The notes under the pieces were generated by a model. That model was not told the DNA's origin and searched no databases. It worked only from the letters and a program-made list of their open reading frames with translations. Below are positions 14,906 through 24,070 of a stretch of DNA of 51,859 nucleotides, piece by piece; the stretch's first letter is position 1, and each line of letters begins with the position of its first letter. A program made the translations under genes and the position numbers. This DNA is from Polynucleobacter sp. 31A-FELB (lineage in GTDB: Bacteria > Pseudomonadota > Gammaproteobacteria > Burkholderiales > Burkholderiaceae): positions 1 through 51,859 of the forward strand of contig NZ_JACVOO010000016.1 in the NCBI RefSeq assembly GCF_018882405.1. The letters run 5' to 3'.

Positions 14906-15685
14906 TTATTGGATTGTAAAAGTAAGCATACCAATGGAACCCATTTCAATTCCATCAACTTGCATCTTGGGCACTTCACCCTGCTCTTGCTGAGCAAGCA
15001 CATACAATGCTGGCCAATAGTGCTCAGGGGTTGGAATAGATAAATGGGCGGCATCGCCAAATTGCTCCCAATGAATCAGAGTCTCATGGTGATTAGCCTT
15101 CATTTCTGAAACAAAGAAATCGTTGAATTCTTTAGCCCACGGATATGGGGTAGCACCCTCCTCCCAATGGATCGTGCGCAAGTTATGCACAACATTACCG
15201 CTTGCCAGAATCAAAATGTTCTCATCACGTAAAGGGCGCAATTTTTTAGCTAGCTCGTAATGCTCACCAGCAGTTAAGGAGCCATCTAGACTCAACTGAA
15301 CTACGGGAACATCGGCATCTGGATAAAGATATTTGAGAACAGACCAAGCACCGTGATCAATGCCCCATTCATTCTCTTCAAGCACCACAGGAACACCTAG
15401 TAATTCCTTTACGCGGTCGGCCAGCGCAGGACTGCCAGGCGCTGGATACTGAATATCAAACAAGGCCTGCGGAAATCCGCCAAAGTCATGAATCGTTTTG
15501 GGTTTGGGCATTGCGGTAACCCATACTCCACGAGTTACCCAATGAGCCGAGATGACTAAGATCGCATCTGGGCGTTTGAGTGATTTACCAAGACTGGCCC
15601 AAGCGGCTGTATAGCGATTGGGCTCGATAGCGTACATCGGACTGCCATGGCCAGCAAATACTGCAGGTTGGCGATGGCTAGTCAT
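14906..15685 (-). CDS. ygiD: LigB-family extradiol dioxygenase, 4,5-DOPA dioxygenase-like (YgiD)
   Basis: A 259-residue protein with the YgiD pattern: VFAGHGSPM near the start, ISAHWVTRG, NEWGIDHGAWSVL and a late THEHYW-like PTPEHYWPALYVL. The histidines supply a zinc or iron site. Family members open the ring of catechols such as L-DOPA; the physiological substrate in bacteria is uncertain. It probably shares a transcript with crcB. Confidence 0.87.
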   Translation of the reverse strand: MTSHRQPAVFAGHGSPMYAIEPNRYTAAWASLGKSLKRPDAILVISAHWVTRGVWVTAMPKPKTIHDFGGFPQALFDIQYPAPGSPALADRVKELLGVPVVLEENEWGIDHGAWSVLKYLYPDADVPVVQLSLDGSLTAGEHYELAKKLRPLRDENILILASGNVVHNLRTIHWEEGATPYPWAKEFNDFFVSEMKANHHETLIHWEQFGDAAHLSIPTPEHYWPALYVLAQQEQGEVPKMQVDGIEMGSIGMLTFTIQ

Positions 15686-15694
15686 TAATGCAGA

Positions 15695-15832
15695 TTAACC
15701 GAATACGTAACCAGTATGAGCTGCAACCAATGCAAACAAAATAGCCAAGCTAGTAGCGGCCGCCAACATCACGATCAAAGTAATGATCTTCTTGTTGATT
15801 TCGTCTTTCGTTTCTTTATGCCATTCGTTCAT
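15695..15832 (-). CDS. Small single-pass membrane protein
   Basis: A 45-residue ORF, MNEWHKETKDEINKKIITLI followed by a hydrophobic run of about 25 residues and a short polar tail. The ATG at 15832 has a good GAGGA site eight bases upstream. The charged N-terminus and one helix suggest a small inner-membrane protein. The ribosome site and codon pattern argue that it is real. Function is unknown. Confidence 0.65.
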   Translation of the reverse strand: MNEWHKETKDEINKKIITLIVMLAAATSLAILFALVAAHTGYVFG

Positions 15833-15876
15833 GCTAAATCCTCATTAAACACATTAATTAGTAGCGCAATTATCCA

Positions 15877-16044
15877 CTATCGGCCGCGGCCAGCCTTACG
15901 CATCATGGCTTTTCCGCCTCCAAAGCCTGCCTGAGGCCTACCGCCAGGACCGGATGGGCCTTTGGGGGCTGGTGGACGGGCTACCGGCTTAGCTACTACC
16001 GGCTTGGCTGGGGTTTTTGATTCAGGTTTTTTATCGTCAGTCAC
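15877..16044 (-). CDS. Small basic Pro/Gly-rich protein
   Basis: A 55-residue ORF starting with GTG at 16044, preceded by AGGAG. The product opens with MTDDKKPESKTPAKPVVAKP, continues with Pro-, Gly- and Arg-rich sequence and ends in KAMMRKAGRGR. It has no hydrophobic core and is probably disordered; the basic tail could bind nucleic acid. It lies back to back with the site-2 protease gene, 28 bases away. No known family comes to mind. Confidence 0.55.
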   Translation of the reverse strand: MTDDKKPESKTPAKPVVAKPVARPPAPKGPSGPGGRPQAGFGGGKAMMRKAGRGR

Positions 16045-16072
16045 TTTTTGCTCCTATGGATATCATATTGCC

Positions 16073-16735
16073 ATGATTACTGACTATTCTATCCAAGCTG
16101 TCGCGATTAATGCGATTCCCTTGATTTTTGCCATCACTATCCATGAGGCTGCCCATGGCTATGCGGCGCGTCAATTTGGTGACAATACAGCCTATATGCT
16201 GGGTAGAGTAAGCCTGAACCCTATTAAACATATAGACCCTGTGGGGACAATCCTCATCCCCTTGCTATTGATTTTGTCAGGATCTCCCTTTTTAGTTGGC
16301 TATGCCAAACCGGTACCCGTAAACTTTGGGCGCCTTCGTAACCCCAGAATTGACTCCATTTGGGTGGCCCTAGCTGGTCCTGGCTCCAATTTCATTCAGG
16401 CTTTAATTTGGCTAATCCTACTAATTGGGCTGGTTGGGTTTGGGATAAACGAAAAGTTCTTCATCTCCATGTCACAGGCCGGCATTACCTGGAATTTAGG
16501 ATTACTGGTTTTCAATCTATTTCCACTTCCCCCTCTCGATGGTGGCCGGATTCTTGCGGGACTCCTGCCTGCACGCCAATCTATCGCCTTGGGCAAGCTA
16601 GAGCCCTGGGGCTTTTTTATCGTTCTCGGCCTTGTTTTTACTGGGATCATTGGCAGCCTTTGGATGACCCCATTGATGGCATTTTTTGAGTGGTTAATTC
16701 TCTTGCTGACCAGCCCCTTAAGAATGATTTTCTAA
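16073..16735 (+). CDS. Site-2 protease family protein (M50 metalloprotease)
   Basis: A 220-residue membrane protein with the zinc-binding HEAAH at 24-28, followed by FNLFPLPPLDGGRI with the third ligand Asp. It is a compact M50B-type intramembrane protease without PDZ domain, typical of short bacterial homologues of unknown substrate. I take the ATG at 16073; an upstream frame to 15962 overlaps the basic protein gene on the other strand and has low-complexity sequence. Confidence 0.87.
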   Translation: MITDYSIQAVAINAIPLIFAITIHEAAHGYAARQFGDNTAYMLGRVSLNPIKHIDPVGTILIPLLLILSGSPFLVGYAKPVPVNFGRLRNPRIDSIWVALAGPGSNFIQALIWLILLIGLVGFGINEKFFISMSQAGITWNLGLLVFNLFPLPPLDGGRILAGLLPARQSIALGKLEPWGFFIVLGLVFTGIIGSLWMTPLMAFFEWLILLLTSPLRMIF

Positions 16736-16826
16736 AGAAATTCAGATCGGCAAAAATCAGCATTCGAGAGTATGCTGACCCAATACTGCGTTACATCTTT
16801 CATCTATTGAAATCATTGGAGCCCTC

Positions 16827-17276
16827 ATGAAAATCAAACATCTTGTTTTAGCCACCCTTGCACCAACACTATTGCTAAGTGGAATTGCCTATGCGCAATT
16901 TAAAAAACCTGAGGATGCAATTAAGTATCGCCAAAGCGCTTTTACTGTGATGGCGAATTCTTTTGGAAAAATTGGCGCCGTTGTTAAAGGTGAAGCACCA
17001 TTTAATAAAGATGAAGTCGCCAAGAATGCGGCCGTTGTTGCAATGCTCTCCACTTTGCCATGGCAAGCATTTGGTCCAGGCACTGAAGGTGGCAACGCGC
17101 TACCAGCAGTATGGTCTGATAACGCCAAATTTAAATCTGCTGGAGAAAAAATGCAGCTGGCTGTAGCCAACCTCAATACTGCTGCGCAGTCAGGCGATCA
17201 AGAAGCAATCAAAAAAGCTTTTGGTGCTGCCGGCGCTACCTGCAAAGGTTGCCATGATGACTTCAAGAAAAAGTAA
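16827..17276 (+). CDS. Cytochrome c' (class II c-type cytochrome)
   Basis: A 149-residue periplasmic protein with a signal peptide ending AYA (about residue 23) and a single haem-binding motif CKGCH at 139-143 near the C-terminus, the mark of cytochrome c'. Four helices would hold a five-coordinate haem. The family is linked to nitric oxide binding and electron transfer. Its stop codon directly abuts the end of the convergent cytochrome b gene. Haem attachment would use the ccm genes in this window. Confidence 0.9.
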   Translation: MKIKHLVLATLAPTLLLSGIAYAQFKKPEDAIKYRQSAFTVMANSFGKIGAVVKGEAPFNKDEVAKNAAVVAMLSTLPWQAFGPGTEGGNALPAVWSDNAKFKSAGEKMQLAVANLNTAAQSGDQEAIKKAFGAAGATCKGCHDDFKKK

Positions 17277-17957
17277 TTAGTTCGTTATGAAGTAACCCAG
17301 AATCACCGCAATCAGGCTGAGCAGCAACAGCGCTAGGCCGCGTTGCCAAGCTCCATCCTTGGAGACTTGACCCAAGTCAGAAGGCAGATACTTTGCTTCC
17401 TCGCTTGGGTCGATTTCTTTATCGCCCAGCAACATTGGCTTTATTAAATTCTCACCCTTGAATTTTTGATAATAAAAAATTGCGCAGAGGTGAACAACAA
17501 TCAAAATAATCAGAACCTTTTCATTCTGATGATGAATAGAAGTTAAAAGCTCAACTGTTTCATTGGAAACATATTTTGCGAGCGGCCCCTCAAAAGCGAT
17601 GTCGTCGTTTGCAAAAAGACCAGTCACTCCTTGAAGGCCAATCGAAAAGAGCAAGGCTAGAACAGATAGCGCGCCCAGGGGGTTGTGGCCAAGACTCACC
17701 TTAGCTTTGCCAGATAGATAATTCAGAAGGCCTTTTGGGCTTGGCACGAAATTGATAAAACGGGCATGGTGCGAGCCAATCAAGCCCCAGCAGATTCGGA
17801 AAATAATTAAGGTCAAAACACAATAACCAACTCGCGCATGGAATTCCATGGCATTGCCACCAATCTTGACGGTCACAAAACTCAAAATAATTCCGACAAC
17901 TAAGAGCCAATGAAAGAGGCGAATCGGCAAGTCCCAAACACGAATGATTTTTTTCAT
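17277..17957 (-). CDS. Cytochrome b561 family protein
   Basis: A 226-residue integral membrane protein starting MKKIIRVWDLPIRLFHWLLV, as in di-haem b-type cytochromes. Candidate haem ligands are His16 and later histidines in FHARVGY, ...GSHHARF and VVHLCAIFYY; at least four membrane helices are evident. It would carry electrons between quinol and a periplasmic c-type partner. It is tail-to-tail with cytochrome c' with no gap, a frequent gene pair, suggesting b561 reduces or is reduced by that cytochrome. Confidence 0.88.
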   Translation of the reverse strand: MKKIIRVWDLPIRLFHWLLVVGIILSFVTVKIGGNAMEFHARVGYCVLTLIIFRICWGLIGSHHARFINFVPSPKGLLNYLSGKAKVSLGHNPLGALSVLALLFSIGLQGVTGLFANDDIAFEGPLAKYVSNETVELLTSIHHQNEKVLIILIVVHLCAIFYYQKFKGENLIKPMLLGDKEIDPSEEAKYLPSDLGQVSKDGAWQRGLALLLLSLIAVILGYFITN

Positions 17958-17995
17958 AACTCAAGAATAAATCACCGCATGGGATTAATCCTGAT

Positions 17996-18937
17996 TTATT
18001 TAATCTCCGGCAGATCCTTTTGAATGATCTTCAAGCCTTCACGTAAAGCTTCTTGGTAGCGCTCTCGCTCCGCCTTCATCGTCTCTGCAGTCCAAGAATA
18101 AAAACCTTCACCGGTTTTCATGCCCAACTTGCCGCTGGCGATACGATCACTCAAACATTTTGCAATATCTGGAGAGTTATTCAGAGTGGGATAAATCGTT
18201 GCTCCACCAGCACCATGTACATCTAGACCAGCATGATCTCTCTGCATTGCAGGTCCAGCAGCGATATAGCGAAAGCCAAAACCAAAACGTACTGCCTTAT
18301 CAATATCTTCTAAGCTAGCAATCCCCGCATCAACCATGGCAAAAGCTTCACGTGATAAAGCGTGCTGTAAGCGATTTGCCAAGAAACCTGGCAAATCTTT
18401 TTTAACAGTAACTGGCACCATACCGCAGGCCGTCATCAATCGAGAAAGACTTTCACCAACCATGGGGGAAGTCTTTTGGCCATAGACGACTTCTACGCAT
18501 GGTACTAAGTGCGCAGGCATGAAGAAATGTAAACCAATCATGCGTGCTGCCGTTTTCAGCCCTTTTGAAATATCGCTAATCGGAAAGCTCGTGCTATTGC
18601 TTGCTAAGACTGCCTCCGGTTTTGCGTATTGTTCCAGCTTGGCAAACAGCTCTTGCTTAATATCCAAACGCTCAGGTACGCACTCAATGACTAAATCTAT
18701 CTCTGGCCAATCTATCTCCTCTAGGGAGCCAGCAGTAGAGAGCAAATGCAGGCGATGCTCGTAGCCCAAATCAATCATGGTGTTGGCAAAGTAATCTGGC
18801 AGCAGTGCGCGGCGCTCGGTAGTAGGCTCTAGGACCTGTACAGCACAACCCCCACGCGCGCAAACGGCTGCCACATCAGCACCCATAGTGCCGCCACCAA
18901 CGATGACGACTTTAGTTTCGGATGGGGTAAACAACAT
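17996..18937 (-). CDS. 3-hydroxyacyl-CoA dehydrogenase-like NAD-binding enzyme (copy A)
   Basis: A 313-residue enzyme with Rossmann motif GGGTMG at 14-19, a middle SNSTSFPISDI, and FFMPAHLVPCVEV carrying the catalytic-type His. It is a single-domain type that includes L-gulonate 3-dehydrogenase and carnitine dehydrogenase, rather than a fatty-acid enzyme. I choose the second ATG at 18937, eight bases from AGGAG; the first ATG is only two bases from it. A related paralogue lies at 25323-26249 on the other strand. It is divergent from the 2-hydroxyacid dehydrogenase gene. Confidence 0.85.
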   Translation of the reverse strand: MLFTPSETKVVIVGGGTMGADVAAVCARGGCAVQVLEPTTERRALLPDYFANTMIDLGYEHRLHLLSTAGSLEEIDWPEIDLVIECVPERLDIKQELFAKLEQYAKPEAVLASNSTSFPISDISKGLKTAARMIGLHFFMPAHLVPCVEVVYGQKTSPMVGESLSRLMTACGMVPVTVKKDLPGFLANRLQHALSREAFAMVDAGIASLEDIDKAVRFGFGFRYIAAGPAMQRDHAGLDVHGAGGATIYPTLNNSPDIAKCLSDRIASGKLGMKTGEGFYSWTAETMKAERERYQEALREGLKIIQKDLPEIK

Positions 18938-19021
18938 CTTCATTTCTCCTTCGGGGGCAAGATAAGGATTACAAATCCTCTTACAATGTTTTCATTATTC
19001 CAATAAAAAAGTAAGTGAGAC

Positions 19022-19951
19022 ATGATCCCAGTCAATTCAGTACTGCAGGTCGGGCAATTTCCAGAAATAATGCAATTGGAGATTGATAAGCGACTGAGCA
19101 CAAGCAAGCTACTCAACCCCCAGGACAAACCTCCCGATGTCAACTTCACCGCCATCCTTACCCGTTCAAACACACAAATCCCACGAGAGTTGCTGGAGAA
19201 AATACCTGCCGTGCAAATGGTCGCTACATGTGGCGTGGGTTACGACAACCTTCCCTTGGACTATCTCCAGGAGCATGGAATTAAAGCCAGCAACACTCCG
19301 GGCGTTCTGAATGATGCCGTCTGTGAGCTTGCCATTGGCATGCTCTTTAGCTTATTACGTCGCATTCCGGAAGCGCAGGACTTTGTCAAAAGCGCCGCTT
19401 GGTCGAGGGCGCCCTTCACCATCACCACTACCCTTGCAGGGAAATGCGTTGGGATTGCAGGGATGGGTCGCATTGGGCAAGATCTAGCAAAACGCTTAGA
19501 GCCTTTTAAGGTCAAACTAGCCTATACCGGACCCACTCAAAAAGAATTACCTTATGAGTATTTCACTGACATCAAGTCCTTAGCAAAGGCATCTGACATT
19601 CTTATTCTTGCGTGCCCCGCTAGTCCAGAAACAGAAAAAATGATTAATGCAGAAGTCTTGGAAGCTTTGGGTCCGAGAGGCTATCTTATTAATATTGCGC
19701 GAGGCAGCGTAGTGGATGAGGCCGCACTTTTAGTTGCACTGCAGCAAAAAATCATTGCTGGTGCAGCTCTCGATGTATTTGAAAATGAACCAAATCCAAA
19801 CGTCGGCTTCTTAAATATTGATAATGTCTTACTGACACCGCATATCGGAAGCGCCACTTCTGAAACGCGACAATTAATGACGAACCTAGCAATAGATAAT
19901 TTAGAAGCTTTCTATAATAAAAAACCACTTCTGACTGAAGTAAAAAATTAA
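19022..19951 (+). CDS. D-2-hydroxyacid dehydrogenase
   Basis: A 309-residue NAD(P)-dependent oxidoreductase with GMGRIG at 147-152 and catalytic Arg227 (NIARGSVVDE), the Glu in DVFENEP and His275 (TPHIGS). Length is normal. It leads the plus-strand cluster of a DapA-like enzyme, a TAXI binding protein and a TRAP permease; the next gene begins 13 bases on. A role in glyoxylate, hydroxypyruvate or 2-keto-acid reduction in that cluster is likely but unproven. Confidence 0.87.
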   Translation: MIPVNSVLQVGQFPEIMQLEIDKRLSTSKLLNPQDKPPDVNFTAILTRSNTQIPRELLEKIPAVQMVATCGVGYDNLPLDYLQEHGIKASNTPGVLNDAVCELAIGMLFSLLRRIPEAQDFVKSAAWSRAPFTITTTLAGKCVGIAGMGRIGQDLAKRLEPFKVKLAYTGPTQKELPYEYFTDIKSLAKASDILILACPASPETEKMINAEVLEALGPRGYLINIARGSVVDEAALLVALQQKIIAGAALDVFENEPNPNVGFLNIDNVLLTPHIGSATSETRQLMTNLAIDNLEAFYNKKPLLTEVKN

Positions 19952-19964
19952 ATTGGAGTAAGTA

Positions 19965-20891
19965 ATGACCATTTCCCTACACCCTTCCACACTGCCTGCG
20001 GTGCTCTCACCTGTATTAACTCCATTTAAAGAAGACGGCAGCCCAGATGCGCAAAAGTTACTAAAGCAATGTCAATGGCTCGAAGCCAATGGTGTTGGTC
20101 AAGCAATCTTCGGAACAAACTCAGAAGCCAATTCTATGTCCGCCCGTCAAAAGATGGCCACATTAACTACATTGGTTGAAGGTGGCTTAAATCCAGCACA
20201 CATGATGCCTGGTACGGGTGCCACGTCTATTGATGCAACAGTTAGCATGACTCGCCATGCCCTTGACCACAAGTGCGCAGGCGTATTGATGTTGCCGCCT
20301 TTTTATTACAAAGATATTACTGATGATGGCCTCTTTGCTTACTTCTCAGAAGTCATTCAAAAGATTGGCAATGCAGCATTGCAAATTTATATCTACAACA
20401 TTCCACCGGTCACCAAAATTAACCTCAGCCTTTCTTTACTAGAGCGCTTAGCCAAAGAATATCCAAAAACTGTTGTTGGTATGAAAGATAGTTCTGGTGA
20501 TTGGGCTTATACAGAGTCCGTGATCAAACTCTTGGCACCATCAGGTTTCCGGGTTTATGCCGGTAGCGAAGTTTTCTTAATGCGCGCCCTGCGTGCAGGT
20601 GGCGTTGGCTGCATCTCCGCTACTGCTAACGTAAACCCTAAGGCTATCGCTGAATTAGCAGCCCATTGGAGGGAATCTGACGCAGATCAACGCCAGGCCG
20701 CCCTAGATCAAGTACGCTCAGTGTTTGCTCAATATCAAATGATTGCCGGCATGAAAACTGCAGTTGCACACTTCAGCAAAGATTCAGAGTGGTTACGTGT
20801 ACGCCCACCACTCATGCAGTTGAGTGCAGATCAGCAAGCGAAGTTGTTAGGCGAGCTACAAAAAATTAATTTCAGCATGCCAGGCCTTTAA
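19965..20891 (+). CDS. DapA-family lyase/dehydratase (dihydrodipicolinate synthase-like)
   Basis: A 308-residue TIM-barrel protein with Schiff-base Lys174 in VVGMKDSSGDW and the conserved Tyr144 in IYIYNIPP. The pyruvate-binding loop reads GTNSEANS where DapA has GTTGE. The difference and context favour a 2-keto-3-deoxy-acid aldolase or dehydratase over a lysine-biosynthesis enzyme. GAGTAA is the ribosome site. It sits between the hydroxyacid dehydrogenase and the transporter genes. Confidence 0.85.
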   Translation: MTISLHPSTLPAVLSPVLTPFKEDGSPDAQKLLKQCQWLEANGVGQAIFGTNSEANSMSARQKMATLTTLVEGGLNPAHMMPGTGATSIDATVSMTRHALDHKCAGVLMLPPFYYKDITDDGLFAYFSEVIQKIGNAALQIYIYNIPPVTKINLSLSLLERLAKEYPKTVVGMKDSSGDWAYTESVIKLLAPSGFRVYAGSEVFLMRALRAGGVGCISATANVNPKAIAELAAHWRESDADQRQAALDQVRSVFAQYQMIAGMKTAVAHFSKDSEWLRVRPPLMQLSADQQAKLLGELQKINFSMPGL

Positions 20892-20919
20892 TTAAATAGA
20901 CTCAAAACAGGAGACAAAA

Positions 20920-21870
20920 ATGAAGCTTATTAAAATAATTGCTGTGACTATCACCATGTTGTTCGGTGCAGCGCAAGCACAAAACCTTTCTATTGCAACC
21001 GGCGGTACCGGCGGCGTTTACTACCCAATGGGCGGCGGCCTAGCCTCAGTACTTTCTAGCAAAGTTCCAGGCATGTCTGCAACTGCCGAAGTGACTGGTG
21101 GATCTGTAGATAACCTAAACCTCATCGGCACAGGTAAACCTTACGTTGGCTTCTCCATGGCTGATGCTGCCAAAGATGCTAAAGATGGCGAAGGCAAATT
21201 TACTAACAAGAAAGTAGATTTACGCACCCTAATGGTTCTCTATCCAAATCTCATGCACGTTGTAACAGTGGACTCCACCGGCATCAAGTCCATGAAGGAC
21301 CTCAAAGGCAAGCGTGTTAGTACTGGCGCCCCAGGTAGTGCAACTGAAGTAATGGCTTTCCGCCTCCTCGAGGCTGCTGGCTTAGATAAAGACAAGGACG
21401 TCAAGCGCGAGCGTTTGAGCGTAGCTGAATCTGTTAACGCAGTAAAAGACCGCAAAATTGATGCCTTCTTCTGGGTTGGTGGTTTGCCAACTGCTGCTGT
21501 AACTGACCTCGCTAATAGTCCCGGCATGAAAATTGTCATGATTGATAACGCTGCAGAAGTAGCTGCTATGAATAAGAAATATGGCAATCTGTACTTTGCT
21601 GCAGATATCCCAAAAGAAACCTATAGCGGTATGGGCAAAAACAATAAAGTAGCTGGTGTCGCCAATATTTTGGTAGTTAATGCCAATATGCCTGATGACG
21701 AAGCTTACAAAATTGTGAAAGCCGTCTTTGATAACAAACTGGAATTGGTTCGTACTCACAAGGAATACATCAATGTAACTCTTGAGAATCAAAAACAAAA
21801 CTCAACACCTATCGCATATCACCCAGGTGCATTGAAGTATTACAAAGAAAAAAACATCAAAGTAAATTAA
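20920..21870 (+). CDS. TAXI-family TRAP transporter solute-binding protein
   Basis: A 316-residue periplasmic receptor. A signal peptide ends AQA near residue 20, followed by SIATGGTGGVYYPMGGGLAS, the ligand-cleft signature of TAXI proteins. It would hand a small carboxylate to the membrane permease encoded next. The pair is separated by 106 bases that include a strong hairpin, probably to make more receptor than permease. The ligand is unknown; it is likely an organic acid, by the neighbouring enzymes. Confidence 0.92.
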   Translation: MKLIKIIAVTITMLFGAAQAQNLSIATGGTGGVYYPMGGGLASVLSSKVPGMSATAEVTGGSVDNLNLIGTGKPYVGFSMADAAKDAKDGEGKFTNKKVDLRTLMVLYPNLMHVVTVDSTGIKSMKDLKGKRVSTGAPGSATEVMAFRLLEAAGLDKDKDVKRERLSVAESVNAVKDRKIDAFFWVGGLPTAAVTDLANSPGMKIVMIDNAAEVAAMNKKYGNLYFAADIPKETYSGMGKNNKVAGVANILVVNANMPDDEAYKIVKAVFDNKLELVRTHKEYINVTLENQKQNSTPIAYHPGALKYYKEKNIKVN

Positions 21871-21888
21871 ATCAAATTCATTTTGAGC

Positions 21889-21921
21889 TCAGGAGTGTCT
21901 TCAGGCACTCCTGAATTTTTT
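21889..21921 (+). terminator. Hairpin terminator between receptor and permease genes
   Basis: TCAGGAGTG pairs perfectly with CACTCCTGA around an 8-base loop and is followed by TTTTTT. It looks like an intrinsic terminator inside the operon, so the permease would be read by partial read-through, the usual way to give excess binding protein. Confidence 0.85.
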
Positions 21922-21976
21922 GATAGTTCCGCATTAGCAAGACAAAAAAGCCGTATATAAGAAAATAGGTAGAGAC

Positions 21977-23989
21977 ATGACACAAGCTGTGATTGATAAC
22001 GAAACACAAGAAAAATTAGACGCCTTCATTAAGCAAGAGGAAGGTGATTCCAATGACTACAAAGGTCTCTTGGCCAAGTTCATCACCTTGGTGGCGGTTG
22101 GCATGTCACTCTTTCACCTATACGCTGCTTATTCCATTGTTCCAACCCAGCAACTGCGTGTTATCCACGTAGCCCTAGTACTGTTTTTAGTATTCCTGAG
22201 CTTTCCAATTGCAGCCCGATTTAAGAACCGCCTGATGTGGTGGGACATCCTATTTGCCGTCGGGTCGATAGCTGTAGCCTATTACATCCTCAGTGGCGGA
22301 GATGATCTGTTTGATCGCAATACCGCCCCGAATTCAACTGACGTCATGTTTGGCGTCTTCCTAATTGCACTAATCCTAGAGAGTGTCCGAAGAACCAACG
22401 GCATGGTCTTGGTAGTAGTTACCTCCCTTTTCTTAGCGTACGCCCTCTTTGGCAACTATTTGCCAGCTCCTTGGACACACAAAGGCTATGACCTTGATCG
22501 TCTAGTTGGTTACATGTTCATGACGCTTGAGGGTATTTATGGCACTGCGGTGGACGTATCAGCCACCCTCATTATTCTGTTCACTATTTTTGGCGCCTTC
22601 CTCCAATTTACTGGTGCAGGCAAATTCTTTATCGACTTCTCTTTTGCTGCTATGGGCGGTAAATCTTCTGGTGTTGGTAGAACGATTGTTCTCTCCTCAT
22701 TCTTGTTGGGCGGCCCATCAGGCTCTGGCGTAGCCACCACTGTTACCGTTGGTTCAGTAGCAGCCCCAATGCTCGATAAAGTTGGTTACGAAAAAAATGC
22801 TGCAGGTGGTTTGCTGGCCGCCGGTGGTTTAGGTGCAATCATCTCCCCGCCTGTACTTGGAGCAGCGGCATTCTTGATCGCTGACTTTTTGAAAATTTCT
22901 TACTTAGACGTGTTGCTGATGGCAACCATTCCAACCATCCTGTTTTACCTTGGCTTATTGGTCATGGTAGAAATTGATGTACGCAAGTACGGAATGAAGA
23001 GCATTCAGTTCAAAGCCGCAGAAACAGCCTGGCAATTAACCAAAAAATATTGGTTCCACTTTTTCTCATTGATTTCCATTGTGGTCTTCATGATGTTTGG
23101 CTTTTCACCGGTTATGTCAGTGTTCTGGGCGACAGTAGTGTCAGCAGTTTCCAGCATGCTGCGTCGTGACACTGCCATCATTCCTTGGGAGTGGTTCCAG
23201 GGTAAAGAAAAGATTCTCTCTGGCCTATACAACTCCAACCTCACTAAAGCGCTGGCATCTGGCTCTACTGGCGTTCTAGCGATTGCAGTGACCTGCGCTG
23301 GTGCCGGCTTGATTGTTGGTACCGTCACATTGACTGGTTTAGGCTTGAAGTTCAGCTCCATTGTGATTCAGTATGCAGGCGGCTCACTCTTGCTTACTGC
23401 CATCTTCACAGGCTTGGTGGTTTGGGTTGTTGGACTCGCCGTTCCCGTAACTGCGTCATACATTATTTGTGCCGTGATCGCAGCGCCTGCACTGATTAAC
23501 CTTGGCGTTCCAGAATTTGCAGCGCACATGTTTATCTTTTACTACGCTGTGCTTTCTGAGGTATCCCCTCCAACAGCGCTCTCCCCTTTTGCGGCGGCAG
23601 CGATTTGCAAAGGCAACCCCTATAAGACGACTTTACAAACTTGGAAGTATGTCGCACCAGCAATCTTGGTGCCGTTCATGTTTGTGCTCGATAAGTCAGG
23701 CGTGAGCTTGTTGTTGATGGGCTCCACCACCGCTTTAGAGCAAGCAGATTGGTCGCAAATTGCTTGGATCTCCTTTACCGCCGTGGTCGGAATCATCTGC
23801 TTAGCTGGTGGACTACAAGGCTGGTTTATTGAAAAAACCAAGATTTTTGAACGCGTCATCATGGTTGTTGCTGGTGTGGCACTTTCCTATCCATCAACCG
23901 AAGCTGACATTATTGGATTTGTAGGTTTTGGCTTGGTGTTGATCACCCAATCGATCACCCACTTCAAGCTACATCCGAGATCCACTTAA
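21977..23989 (+). CDS. TRAP transporter permease, fused small and large subunits
   Basis: A 670-residue inner-membrane protein, the fused DctQM form typical for TAXI systems. The N-terminal region has four helices (about 40-200) and the remainder resembles DctM with repeats such as GGPSGSGVATTVTVGSVAAP and GLGAIISPPVLGAAAFLIAD. It is a sodium-driven symporter that works with the receptor encoded upstream. The gene ends just before a strong terminator. Confidence 0.93.
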   Translation: MTQAVIDNETQEKLDAFIKQEEGDSNDYKGLLAKFITLVAVGMSLFHLYAAYSIVPTQQLRVIHVALVLFLVFLSFPIAARFKNRLMWWDILFAVGSIAVAYYILSGGDDLFDRNTAPNSTDVMFGVFLIALILESVRRTNGMVLVVVTSLFLAYALFGNYLPAPWTHKGYDLDRLVGYMFMTLEGIYGTAVDVSATLIILFTIFGAFLQFTGAGKFFIDFSFAAMGGKSSGVGRTIVLSSFLLGGPSGSGVATTVTVGSVAAPMLDKVGYEKNAAGGLLAAGGLGAIISPPVLGAAAFLIADFLKISYLDVLLMATIPTILFYLGLLVMVEIDVRKYGMKSIQFKAAETAWQLTKKYWFHFFSLISIVVFMMFGFSPVMSVFWATVVSAVSSMLRRDTAIIPWEWFQGKEKILSGLYNSNLTKALASGSTGVLAIAVTCAGAGLIVGTVTLTGLGLKFSSIVIQYAGGSLLLTAIFTGLVVWVVGLAVPVTASYIICAVIAAPALINLGVPEFAAHMFIFYYAVLSEVSPPTALSPFAAAAICKGNPYKTTLQTWKYVAPAILVPFMFVLDKSGVSLLLMGSTTALEQADWSQIAWISFTAVVGIICLAGGLQGWFIEKTKIFERVIMVVAGVALSYPSTEADIIGFVGFGLVLITQSITHFKLHPRST

Positions 23990-24010
23990 GCATGCCGAAG
24001 TAGCGCAAGA

Positions 24011-24049
24011 CAATAAAAAATCCCGCCTCAAGTGCGGGATTTTTTATTG
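24011..24049. terminator. Bidirectional terminator between convergent genes
   Basis: AAAAAATCCCGC and GCGGGATTTTTT form a long stem with A and T runs on both sides, so it can stop transcription from the permease gene and from the convergent enolase-superfamily gene. Confidence 0.92.
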
Positions 24050-24070
24050 TTGCAAATTTAGATAGAACAA

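Noticed and set aside
15962..16072. Upstream extension of the site-2 protease
   Set aside because: The added residues are low complexity and antisense to the small GTG-start basic gene; homology begins at the ATG at 16073.
19965..20891. Lysine-pathway DapA
   Set aside because: The pyruvate loop differs from DapA and the gene sits in a catabolic and transport cluster.
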